Assembly: GCA_910589415.1 (NCBI GenBank)
Contig: OU342632.1
Location: forward strand, 44,319,341 to 44,383,340
DNA: 64,000 nt
Direction of reading: 5' to 3'
Source: Malachius bipustulatus
Lineage: Eukaryota > Arthropoda > Insecta > Coleoptera > Melyridae
A program made the translations under genes and the position numbers. Within the stretch, counting starts at the first letter, position 1. Every line of letters begins with the position of its first letter. Below the pieces are notes generated by a model. The model saw only the letters and a program-made list of their open reading frames with translations. It was not told the origin of the DNA and did not search any database. Below are positions 43,992 to 53,830 of this stretch, piece after piece.

Positions 43992-44554
43992 AAAGGTGCG
44001 TTTTCACCAAGCGCGCAAAACGTTTGCAATTGTTAGCAAATGTTTGCAATCACAATATTTGTTTGGTGGAGACGAAAATGACGCGCATTCGCCAACATTT
44101 GCAATCATTTGTCCGTGTTCCGAGCGTTGTCGGTACATCAAAGGGATTTGTTGCTTGTGCGTGCGCGAAGTATTTTCAGTGTAGACGGGCAGGGAGTGTT
44201 CGCAGGAATCTCAGGGAATCAGAGCAGTGTTGTTTGTTGTTTTCCAGCAACTGCGACGTGTCTACCAAATTAACTATAACTATAACCAAAAAATGGGATG
44301 TCCAAAATCTACGAGTTCTCTTTTTATTATTCTCTTTTTCAATTAAAACAGTCATAATTATGAAAGCTGCGGCACTAACAATACGTTTTCTTTTCGGAGC
44401 CATTTTTGCTCGGAACATGAACAAATGATTGCTAATAACGTACCAGGTGTCTGTGAATATTCAGTGGAGACACTTTAATTGCAAACATTTGGAAACATTC
44501 GCAAACATTTGCGAACGTTTGCTAACAATGATTTTTTGGTGAAAACGCACCTTT
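43992..44554. mobile_element. TIR element (MITE) with TTTGC-rich subterminal repeats
   Basis: AAGGTGCGTTTTCACCAA is present at both ends in inverted orientation, flanked on both sides by TATA. Just inside each end are many CAAATGTTTGC/GCAAACATTTG copies. A minus-strand frame (44424-44176, MAPKRKRIVSAAAFIIM, KKRTRRFWTS) faintly resembles the N-terminal region of HARBI1-like proteins, which may point to a PIF/Harbinger origin. Confidence 0.75.
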
Positions 44555-46103
44555 ATACACCGTTCACATATTAAAAAAGAACTAGGTGGCCATGAACTTT
44601 TGTTTTTAGGTTTGCAAAAATGAAAACTCCCTAGATCTCGATTGACAATATCAGCTGATCGAGATATTAAAGGTTAAGTAAACACTGACATTTGTCAAAT
44701 CACTCAAATTGTCTCAGCTGATTAACAGCCTTGTTGTCTAATTGAAGTTTTAGAAGAAGGGGTATCTAGGATAGGTAATTTTTTACTCTGATCAATTTTT
44801 TTCAAACTGACAAATAAAATTATTAAATTTTTGACATTTTAAATTTCGAAAGAGCAAAATGACGAAAATAATATCTTTAGATGGATAAAACCGCATTAGG
44901 AAAGCATTTCAATGATTAAGATCCAGAAAGTCCAAACTTGAGCAAACATTTAAAGTCATTCTCTGAAGGTAAAATATATTTGGGATGTAAGTATTAAGTA
45001 AAATATGTGTATCTGCTAAATTGCTAGTAATGCGGTCTCTGATAGTAGTCAGACCGTGCATTAGCAAGTATTATTAGACAGGTCAAATGTGAAATTACAC
45101 ATTTGGGCAGCCCGCCTAAAACAGGCACTAATTATGAAAATATTGTGTTCCCGAAAGATTTGCAATAATCTATTTCCAATACAACCCAATCGATGACATG
45201 GGGGTATTGTAAACTTCATTATACAAGCACGTAAATTAGCAGCTTCCCTCTAAGGATAAAGTAAAGAATGCATGTCTTGAAGAGCTTTCAAAATGTAAGT
45301 ACACCTGATATATGACAAAATTAATATAATCATTGTGAAAAACTTATTTCGGAGGACTGGACGAAACAAATGGACATGGTGAAAATCTTATTAAAATCAG
45401 AGCGCTGAAGATGATTCTGATTCTAAGCAGGATGCATCAGTAGCTGTTATTGATAATGGGGAATAATTTTGGGCCAGAAGCGAAAACTGAAAAGTATCTT
45501 TGTGTAAAACATTCTCAAGTCTAGAATCTTTGGCTGGTTTCTGACACAGTACTACGATACCGAATAACCGACGAATTGACGAAAAATATTTTTCATTTAC
45601 GTACCTATATTTTAATATTTTAATAAACGCACCGATATATTTTAATTACCTGCTATGTATTTATTAAAAGTAAATTAGTATAATTGATTCAAGTTTTTTA
45701 TTTTATATTCAAAAAGTACATTTGTGTATTTTCCTAACTTGGCAACATTACATGATAACCTTTTTCTCAAACTCCTATGAAAAGCTTAAAGATTTTAAGA
45801 TCTTAGATCCAGCGACATTGCGTTCTATATAGTTAAAGATTGCAATATGTGACTAAATGATTCAAAATAAAAAGCCCGGCAAAGATGTAAATATAAATAT
45901 AATAAGAAGAATACCAAAAATATCAAAAATCCATCTGGCAACTATTATGTCCTGTTCCTTGCCATAAAACTTCAATCTCATAAAAAAGAGACATAACCAA
46001 ACTCCAGCCAACGATTGACAGCGGTTATACCCAGTGATTTCTATCACCCTACACCATAACCCAATTCTTTTATAATAAGTGAACGGTGTATATAACTGCA
46101 TGT
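44555..46103. other. No gene recognised
   Basis: The minus-strand frame at 45862-46101 has a hydrophobic end (GILLIIFIFTSLPGFLF) but no recognisable family and no splice or start support. The rest is AT-rich with no bounded repeat that I can define. Confidence 0.35.
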
Positions 46104-46257
46104 ACCTCAGTCGGTCAAAAGATATAGTAATAAAAGTGCGCGGTAAGTTTACAATCCAGGTAGGCAGACCTTATATACACAAGAATTATATACACAAACC
46201 TTAGAATGCCCTTCTCATTGGTTTACCGGAACCAGGTAACCAATAAATAAGGCACTA

Positions 46258-48425
46258 GGGTAAAACACTCAGTGATTGGCCTCTCACACCGTCAACAAGG
46301 TACAAAAGTCTGCAATTCCTTAGTAAGTATGGAAATTAAAATGCCAATTCACTTTGCTGGTATATGAGTATCTCTTATTCACGTTAAAGCTGGCAAAATG
46401 ATTATTTTTAACCACAAATTAATATACAAAAGCCATTTGTATACTCAGTACAAAAAATCAGTTATTGGCCTCACTTTGGTAGTAATTGGCCCAAAAATTT
46501 AGCAGTTATTGGCCATGGTTGTTCTAGTAATTAATTGGCCCAAAATTTGTCAGTTGTTGGCCAGGGAGTAACATAAAAAAGCCTAGGTAATATTCAGTGA
46601 ATATTTAGCAATGTATTAAATAAAAATATCTTTGCAAAAAAATTCTTCTAAATACAAAATCAACAACTTATAATAATTCTTCATGTCATAAATAAACATT
46701 CATAGAAACATAAATAATATTTCTGAACAATAATACCATTAACATAAGCAAATACATATATGAATAAAAAAAATACTAGATATAGGAACTTCTAGTATCA
46801 TTTTTACAAAATTCTTCTTTTCAGTAATATTTGAATTTTTTTAAACAAGCATCACAGGTAAAGACACTAGAATTTGATTTGTGTAAATTAAGCCTTTGAA
46901 TGCAAGAAACATGGTGTAGGTACACGTCGATAAATGTTACATTTTATTCCATAATTTCTTGAATTAATATTTTGAGCACATGAGAAACACAATCAAGTAA
47001 AGATGGAAACATTTTTAAAAATTAATTCGGAATATTTTGTTTTCAGCGAGTCATCAACAAATAAATTTTTCTTTGCTTTCTCTACAGATTGATATTGAAA
47101 ATATACTTCTTCATTAGGACTGCGTATGCGTTCCTGTTCATCTTTTTCTTTGGCTATTTTGCTTAGGCACTTTTGAGAGAGTGTTATTACGTACTCCTCT
47201 TCTTTTTTGTCATGGGTATCTTTTAGCTGATTATTTTGTATTTCTTCGCTATTAATTTTATCGTCTTTATTTGTAGTCTTATCTTCTATATTTTCACTCT
47301 TGTCTTCTATAGTTTCAAGTTTATTTTCTGCATTAAAACATTTATCGTCTTTATTTTCAGTCATATTTGATAAATGATTTTGTATTTCAGCATTTCTTCT
47401 CAAAAAAGCTTCTCCAGGACGGATATTGATGAAAGGGTTTTTTTCTAGGATTTTGATCCAAAAAATGTCTAACAGATTCTTGAATGTCTTTTTTGCGACG
47501 CGGAAAACCTCTTTTATGATTTCGAATATCCAGGTGACCAAAGTTTTTTCTTCATTGGGAAGCAGGATAGGGTTGGGACCGAAACCCGATTTTTAGAATT
47601 TTTCACTTTTTCTGAACTGTAATGTCGCTCTAGGTATTTTGAAACGTCTTGCCGCCTCTCTTAAAGGCAATCCATTTTTTTTTCTTGAAGAGCAGGCACT
47701 CTGAAGGTTTTCTTCAGTGTATTTTTTTTGATATTTATTCCCATCAATAATTTTTGGCATAATTTGGCAATACAATGTGCTGTTCCACCTGTAAATACTC
47801 CGTATCAGTGATTGGCCTTTTTATTTTTAGTTATTAGCCCCCGGCCAACAACTGGTTATGAAGTGTTAACATCATTTTATAACCCCACAATACATTTTAA
47901 ATGAGAAATCATTGAAAACCAGCCACAAGAGCATATAATTTCACATATTTAAACGTAACTTAGTCATTGGCCATGAGGGCTAATAACTAAATAATGTCAA
48001 ATATTTTGAAGGTAGTCATTGGCCCGTAGTTTTTACAAGAATTTTCAGGTTAAAATGCATAAAACATGCAAAACAAGAAGAACGAAATAACTAAGACTTC
48101 AGGTAAACAAAAATTCAGAATGAATTTTAAAAATTCTTTAATATAATCACTTACCAGCTAAGGCACAAGCTTAATAAATCGTCAACTTTTGTGGCAACTG
48201 AAAAACAACAATCAGCACGTGTTTACAAATAACCGACATATTTCAAGATGGCCAATGAAAGAAATAAAGCGCATTATCCATGGACGAAGAACAATGTTGC
48301 CAGATTTTGTATTATTTCTCAGTTGTGCATTTAATCGATTGAATTTCTTATTTTTTTAAATATTAAGTAAGCGGCCAATTACTACCTTCAAAATTCGGAA
48401 AGGCCAATTACTGGGTGTTTTACCC
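46258..48425 (-). mobile_element. 2.17-kb TA-flanked element with ATTGGCC repeats and psq/CENP-B-like protein
   Basis: The terminal repeats are GGGTAAAACACTCAGTGATT and, reversed on the right, GGGTAAAACACCCAGTAATT, each continuing GGCC and each flanked by TA. About 13 copies of ATTGGCC or GGCCAAT lie in the outer parts (46273-46560 and 47810-48410). The centre encodes on minus a protein with a psq-type helix-turn-helix followed by a CENP-B/Tigger-like segment, but no DDE nuclease domain. The TA target and the DNA-binding domain fit the pogo/Tigger branch. Confidence 0.8.
46993..47760 (-). pseudogene. psq/CENP-B-like DNA-binding protein, one in-frame stop
   Basis: ATG at 47760-47758 opens a frame of 255 codons interrupted by a single TAA at 47595-47593; the frame stays the same on both sides. 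Before the stop: an HTH_psq-like domain (KYTEENLQSACSS, PLREAARRFKIPRATL). After it: NPILLPNEEKTLVTWIFE, FRVAKKTF, NPFINIRPGEAFLRR, the pattern of the second CENP-B-type DNA-binding half in pogo/Tigger transposases. The C-terminal ~125 residues are highly charged, with repeated IEDKSEN/IEDKTTN/KDDK units, and replace the expected DDE domain. It may bind the ATTGGCC repeats of its own element. The single stop in an otherwise clean frame implies recent loss or a sequencing error. Confidence 0.7.
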
Positions 48426-48515
48426 TACTGCCTACAGATGTGACTACTTGGAGCTTAAATTTTAAAAGTTTGTAGCGCAGTTTTATTACTATATCTGTTG
48501 GTCGACTGAGGTATA

Positions 48516-50250
48516 CACGTGATCGAACGGTTCGTGTTACAACAATTATGAACATTAATAATAATAATTTGTTATCAAAAAATCATAACAAACATAGAAC
48601 ATAACCTTGCTTTTCCAATTTTCATCTTGTTATCGTTTAGATATTTTTTAACTTCTTGTCTTGGGCCTTGGGCTTGGGTCTTGGGTTTGTTCTTTGACTT
48701 CTTTGTTGTTAGCAGTTCCGTAGCAGTTCGATGCTTGTTAGACTAGACAGTAGACAGACAGTGACAGTGTCTAGTGTCTAGACTAGTCATTTTTTGATTA
48801 CGTGACAACTGACACTAGACTGGTGATGATTGAATGGAGTGACGCGTGCGCAATCTTACCAATCGCACTCTCAGCTTCGACTCCCGAACTCTCGAAGTCC
48901 AGATCCCAATCAATTTTCTATGAATTCTAGTCAAGCGTCAAACACTCATACTATGAACGTCAAATAGCCCCCTGGGGTGCGTTCACACAGTGATTAACAA
49001 AATTACAGCCTGCCGTGTTGTTTCAAAAACCCGCTCAGTATAGTTTCAGTTCTTCAACTCAACATCAGTTCTTCATCAACAGTTGTCGGACATAACCTAA
49101 CTCGTTTTTTCCATTTTTTGTTAATTAAATCGAATCAAGATCTCGAAAAATTCGATCAGTTGATCTGGAAATGACGGACTTCCGACGTGTTTCATCCACA
49201 TAATTTATTTTGATGAAAGTTGTCGTGCGTATATTCACACGGCGTGCATTATGAACGGTTTAAGACGTCGCCGTGTGCACACGACGTTTATTTATTCTGA
49301 TCGTACCACTACCTGGCACGGTAAGCGCCAGTGCCAGTGTCGGTAATACAGGTACCCTATTTCTGGGGATCGCGGCTACTTGAACAATATTGTTCTTCCG
49401 GATGTTTCATATTCAAAAAGTACATTGGGGAAGTGTTTATTTATATCCCAACTAGGTTTTGCCAAGCCACACGCCACACCTCCTAGCTCTCCTATTAATT
49501 GGTTGTTTACAAATATTATAAGGGCGCGCGTACTTTTGAAGTGGTCGGGTCGAGGCATAACGTGTGTTTCATAAAGATAAGCCAACCACTGAAGCAAGAG
49601 TAGCCTACAGTTTCCTGCATGGTTTGTATATCGACCATCGAGTGTGGTTTGTGTTTAAATTTCCACAGCTTTCGACCTTATATTGTGTGAACAAACGGAA
49701 ACAAGCAGGAAGTACACGGGCGACGCAAGTCGAAGGTACCAGCTATTAGAAGCACTCGAAGTGTGACTAACTGATGGGTGGGTACTTACCTTCATTATAC
49801 GTTGCTGACCAGGGGATATAATATGTGCTTTGGTTACCTCCTGGACTCTGGGGTTAATTAATAATTATTTAACACTTACAACAATAAATCAATAGAATGA
49901 AAGTATTTCAAAACTAACGACCGATTAAATCTTGATTTAGTGGAAATTATTTGGAATAAAAAATTACACCGGTAGAGTAGATCCAGGTACTTTACTTGGT
50001 TGGTTCGTAAACATCTAAAACCTCTATATAAATTGGCCTTTTTTGTCGCTTGCTCTTCTGCAAATTGATTCTCCCTGAATTTATATTAACAAATATATAT
50101 TATTTTTCGACGCTAACGGCGTAACGTCACAAAGTGATAACCCATTTATTTATTATAAAGTTTTGTTCCCCAAAACAATCAAGTAAATAAAATCTAAATT
50201 AATAATTGATTAATTTTTCCTTATCAATAAATAATATAGTTATTTATTAT
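48516..50250. other. No gene recognised
   Basis: 48655-48800 is simple sequence (CTTGGGC repeats, then CAGACAGTGACAGTGTCTAG). The overlapping frames at 49376-49597 on both strands lack family resemblance. Nothing further can be supported. Confidence 0.35.
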
Positions 50251-50357
50251 ACAAGAGAAAAAAGTGATAGATTTTAGCTCGAGATGTGATTTCGTCCCCG
50301 ACGCGTTTAGCGGAGGGGACAAACACATCGAGAGCTAACATCGCACTTTTTTCTCGT
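50251..50357. repeat. Compact ~107-bp hairpin
   Basis: ACAAGAGAAAAAAGTGATAG and AGCTCGAGATGTGATTTCGT on the left pair with GGGGACAAACACATCGAGAG and ATCGCACTTTTTTCTCG on the right. The loop is GACGCGTTTAGCGG-like. It abuts the next palindromic element at 50366 with only a few bases between. Confidence 0.7.
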
Positions 50358-50365
50358 GTGTAATA

Positions 50366-51440
50366 CAGGGTGTAACTAAATAAGTGTAAAACATTTAAGG
50401 GGGTGATTCCTCATCTAAAAAAAGATATGCTCTTTCATATAAAGAAACTTCATTGGAGCATCCCTTGTTAAGATACAGCCCCTTATAGGGGGTACATAAA
50501 ATTTGTTTAACAATTTTTTTCACAAGCACTGAAAAAGTTACAATATTGAAACTAACCTGACATTTTCTACTACCAAAAAACCACTTAGCCAGTAATTTAT
50601 TTAGTTTACCCCATGGTTGTAAGGGGTGGAAAACGCAACCCCTAAAATTTATTTCCAATACAACTTTTTGTCTTATTATTTGTTTACAATTTAAAAATTT
50701 ATTTCCGATAGCCTGTTTCATTTTAAACAAAAAATGTCTCTTGAATTTTTTGCACAAAATAAACCAGTTTGCAGCAAAAAAATTATTTTACGAACAACTA
50801 CAGAGATACATCGTCATAAATGCGAACTGGGTTTATTGTTATTTTGTAGTTACTACCTGCATTAAATGATTAAAGGGGAATAAACAAAACTAATTTATTA
50901 ATAACAAAACATACAACACGTAGAAATCATAGTAAATGTTCAACATGTCTACCTTCAGACATTACGCATGCGTCTAGTTTCGTATTTTCGTTTTATGGCG
51001 ATATGTATCTTGGTCATAAAATAATTTTTTGCTGCGAACTGGTTTATTTTGTGCAAAAAATTCAAGAGACATTTTTTGTTTAGAATGAAACAGGCTATCG
51101 GAAATAAATTTTTAAATGGTAAACAAATAATAAAACAAAAAGTTGCATTGGAAATAAATTTTAGGGGTTGCGTTTTCCACTCCTTACAACCATGGGGTAA
51201 ACCAAATAAATTACTGGCTAAGTATCTTTTTGGTAGTAGAAAATGTCAGGTTAGTTTCAATATTGTAACTTTTTCAGTGCTTGTGAAAAAAATTGTTAAA
51301 CGAATTTTATGTACCCCCTTTAAGGGGCTGTATCTTAACAAGGGATGCTCCAATGAAGTTTCTTTATATGAAAGATCCTATCTTTTTTTCGATGAGGAAT
51401 CACCCCCTTAAATGTTTTACACTTATTTAGTTACACCCTG
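50366..51440. mobile_element. Palindromic CAGGGTG/TA element, family H
   Basis: CAGGGTG and CACCCTG ends flanked by TA, with ~395-bp arms that are near-exact inverted copies. Because of this, the two 120-codon frames at 50395-50757 (-) and 51049-51411 (+) are mirror images of each other and should not be read as genes. AAGATACAGCCCC lies 110 nt from the left end and in mirror position on the right. Confidence 0.85.
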
Positions 51441-51574
51441 TATACAATTTTTTTCTGCGAGAAGAAATATCAGTGTTAGAATGTCGAAAAACGTAGTTAG
51501 ATAACTGAAAATTATGTCGGAAAAATGATTTATGGTAAACTTGGAATTTCAAACTGTCTTTTATCGTAATTGAC

Positions 51575-51588
51575 GTTGCCTGGGTAAC
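51575..51588 (+). promoter_or_regulatory. RFX X-box-like site
   Basis: GTTGCCTGGGTAAC fits the X-box consensus GTNRCC-N2-RGYAAC at every defined position and is an imperfect palindrome. It lies 85 bp upstream of the ATG at 51673, the usual position for RFX sites in cilium genes. A chance match is possible in AT-rich DNA but unlikely for 14 bp. Confidence 0.4.
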
Positions 51589-51672
51589 GAAACGATTTAA
51601 TTATTACATAAACGTCATATTAATGTAATTAAAATTGAAGACAGTTTTGCAAAGATTGCAAGTTAGCTTTCA

Positions 51673-52256
51673 ATGAGTGAATTTAATAATATGGATAGTG
51701 ATTATTATGAAAATTCCCTTAATAATTGCCATTCGGATAATAAGGTAACTTTCCTTTACGTATATTTGATATAAATTTAATGATATCTGAGTGTTAATAG
51801 TAGCTATACCTAAGCCGCCATTTCGGGGAAATAAGTACTCATTTATTTCCCTGCTAATTCATTTATTTCCCCGATAAGATGCAGCTCATATAATGAGGCA
51901 TTTTTCTGCCTGTCAACGGGGAAAAAAGGTCAAACTTTTAGCCCGTCGCAGAAAAAAAAAGATTTATTCACCTGTAAAAATTAAAGAAACAACAACATTC
52001 AAATTAAAGCCTCCAATTCAGGTCTTGTTATTTCTCCAGGAAAAGTTTATTATTCACATCATACCACACCTCAGTGGTCAGGCCCTACATGACCCATTTG
52101 AACTCCTGAACAAACTCCACTTTCAATCTGTTTTTAATGCGGAAATTTCGCTTACGTTAGAGTGTGGCACATTCGACCTAAAGAAAGATGACGACAGGAC
52201 TATACGAGTGTCTTTTTTTCTTTACATACATAGCGATGGCCTCAAATCAATACCAC
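51673..52256 (+). CDS. Hypothetical gene start (two exons, incomplete)
   Basis: ATG 51673 opens 24 codons (MSEFNNMDSDYYENSLNN) to a donor GTAACT at 51745. A possible second exon from 52022 (acceptor CTCCAATTCAG) continues in phase 0 as VLLFLQEKFIIHIIPHLSGQ and LECGTFDLKKDDDRTIRVSF, ending at a consensus donor CGTAAGT (52257). The protein is not recognised. Support comes from phase agreement, the strong final donor and the X-box upstream. Against it are a weak acceptor, no known homology and no further exon found. An open frame without interruption from 51893 also exists. Confidence 0.25.
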
Positions 52257-52766
52257 GTAAGTCAGAAATGTAGATTTTTGGGAAATCAAATTAATTCATT
52301 TTACTTCAATTAGCGGCGGTTCCATATAAAATTTTTATTTTATTACAAACATCTAAATCTTATCAGAAACGCTATTTAATATGTGATTTTGTATAAATAT
52401 TTTCTCTTAATTTTTAAAATGACTTACGTGTTCTTGAAACTGAAAAAAATAGACTCATACGAGGTACTGATTTGAGACCATCGATAGGTACTCTCTAATT
52501 AAAAAGAAAATGCAGCACAACACTATGGAAGATTTAAATTAATAATTAACAAATAAGTTTATTCATTATTCCCAACACGCAATGACACACATTTTAAGAA
52601 TTGTACGATCACGGTTACATATCAATTATCAACATATTATCCGGTAGGTAACAAAGCTAACTGAATAACAAATTACATGAACATACCTACAAAATGTTTC
52701 AAACACGAAAACAAACACTTCAGTTGGTCTCCTTTCCTATTAACGTTCATTGTATCTTGGTACTCA

Positions 52767-52949
52767 TTAGCTTCTTCTGGTTGAGTGAATGGACTTCAAA
52801 TGTCGGACCAGGTTCATTTTATTGATCGTTTCATACTGACATTCAGCACATTTGTACATTTCAGTATCTTTGGAATGTTTACGTTTATAATGTTTTGTCA
52901 AGTCACCTTTAATTTTTGTTTCGTAAGAACATTCTTGACATTTGTACAT
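52767..52949 (-). CDS. Zinc-finger gene 2: last two fingers, displaced by a frameshift
   Basis: YKCQECSYETKIKGDLTKHY and YKCAECQYETINKMNLVRHL are two complete C2H2 fingers ending STRRS. They lie in the -1/+1 frame relative to the main gene, directly after it. In the closest intact repeat (about 53135) the linker DNA reads GCATGTTTGG, but here it reads GCATGTTTTGG (52959-52962 TTTT), one T too many. Confidence 0.7.
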   Translation of the reverse strand: MYKCQECSYETKIKGDLTKHYKRKHSKDTEMYKCAECQYETINKMNLVRHLKSIHSTRRS

Positions 52950-52950
52950 T

Positions 52951-53820
52951 TCAGCATGTTTTGGAATGTTTATGTTTATGATGTTGGGTCAAAACACTTT
53001 TATATTTTGTTTGATAATAACATTCCTGACACTTGTACACTTTTGCATCTTTGGAATGTTTATATTTATAATGTTTTGTCAAGTCACCTTTAATTTTTGT
53101 TTCGTAAGAACATTCTTGACATTTGTACATTTCAGCATGTTTGGAATGTTTATGTTTAAAATGTTGAATCAAATTTTTTTTATATTTCATTTCGTAAGAA
53201 CATTCTCCACATCTGTACATTTCAGTATCTTTGGAATGTTTACGTTTATAATGTTGAGTCAAGTCAGTTTTAATTTTTGTTTTGTAAGAACATTCCTGAC
53301 AGTTGTACATTTCAGGATGTTTTGAATGTTTACGTTCAAAATGTAAGGTCAAATTAGCTTTACGCTTTGTTTTGTAAGTACATTCTGGACATTTGTACAC
53401 TTCTGCGTCTTTTGAATGTTTAAGTTTATGATGTTGAGACAAACCACCTTTATATGTCGTCTCGTAAGAACATTCTTGACATTTGTACATTTTAACATGT
53501 TTGGAATGTTTAATTTTATAATGTATAGACAAATTATGTTTATATTTTGTTTCGTATAAACATTCTCCACATGTGTACATTTCAGTGTCTTTGGAATGTT
53601 GACGTTTATAATGTTTGATAAAATTAGATCTGCGATTTACTTTATAAGCGCAATGCGCACAGTTATACTCAAAGTCTCCTCCGCTCTTACTTTCAGAAGA
53701 TCGTGCCTGAAGTGCCCCACTTTCTTGAACAGACTCACACCGATCCTTGAAAATTCCATCGCTACCACGATTCCCAGTCAACTGTTCCCAGCCGGGTTTG
53801 TGGTCTTCGATGTCGATCTC
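52951..53820 (-). CDS. C2H2 zinc-finger protein 2, 5' incomplete and frameshifted
   Basis: Eight fingers of the same Y-x-C-x2-C-x12-H-x4-H type with 30-residue spacing, then KHSKTC and a stop, where the paralogous units read KHSKHAEMYKC. The N-terminal IDIEDHKPGWE matches VDIEDHNPGWE of the gene at 37335-38588, showing common origin. The ~90 residues that precede this motif in the paralogue are absent; sequence upstream is the palindromic element at 53831. Either an intron ends here (weak acceptor ATAATACAAG) or the transposon truncated the gene. Fingers 7 and 9 are nearly identical in DNA, implying a recent two-finger duplication. The role is probably DNA binding; its present function is uncertain. 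Confidence 0.7.
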   Translation of the reverse strand, partial: EIDIEDHKPGWEQLTGNRGSDGIFKDRCESVQESGALQARSSESKSGGDFEYNCAHCAYKVNRRSNFIKHYKRQHSKDTEMYTCGECLYETKYKHNLSIHYKIKHSKHVKMYKCQECSYETTYKGGLSQHHKLKHSKDAEVYKCPECTYKTKRKANLTLHFERKHSKHPEMYNCQECSYKTKIKTDLTQHYKRKHSKDTEMYRCGECSYEMKYKKNLIQHFKHKHSKHAEMYKCQECSYETKIKGDLTKHYKYKHSKDAKVYKCQECYYQTKYKSVLTQHHKHKHSKTC

Positions 53821-53830
53821 TTGTATTATA

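Larger units (their letters stand above)
46104..48515. mobile_element. Outer inverted-repeat element hosting the ATTGGCC element
   Basis: ACCTCAGTCGGTCAAAAGAT with ATAGTAATAAAA (46104-46142) and its inverted copy GTTGGTCGACTGAGGT (48475-48515) bracket the region. The inner element at 46258-48425 splits it. The host's own sequence amounts to only about 150-250 bp. Confidence 0.6.

Noticed and set aside
45862..46101. Hydrophobic minus-strand frame, possible receptor fragment
   Set aside because: The C-terminal hydrophobic stretch alone does not identify a family and no flanking exons are seen.
49376..49749. Overlapping frames on both strands in a less AT-rich patch
   Set aside because: Neither strand matches a known protein or has splice context.
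50395..51411. Two 120-codon frames on opposite strands with almost the same protein
   Set aside because: They lie in the two arms of the family H palindrome, so they are mirror images of one non-coding arm.
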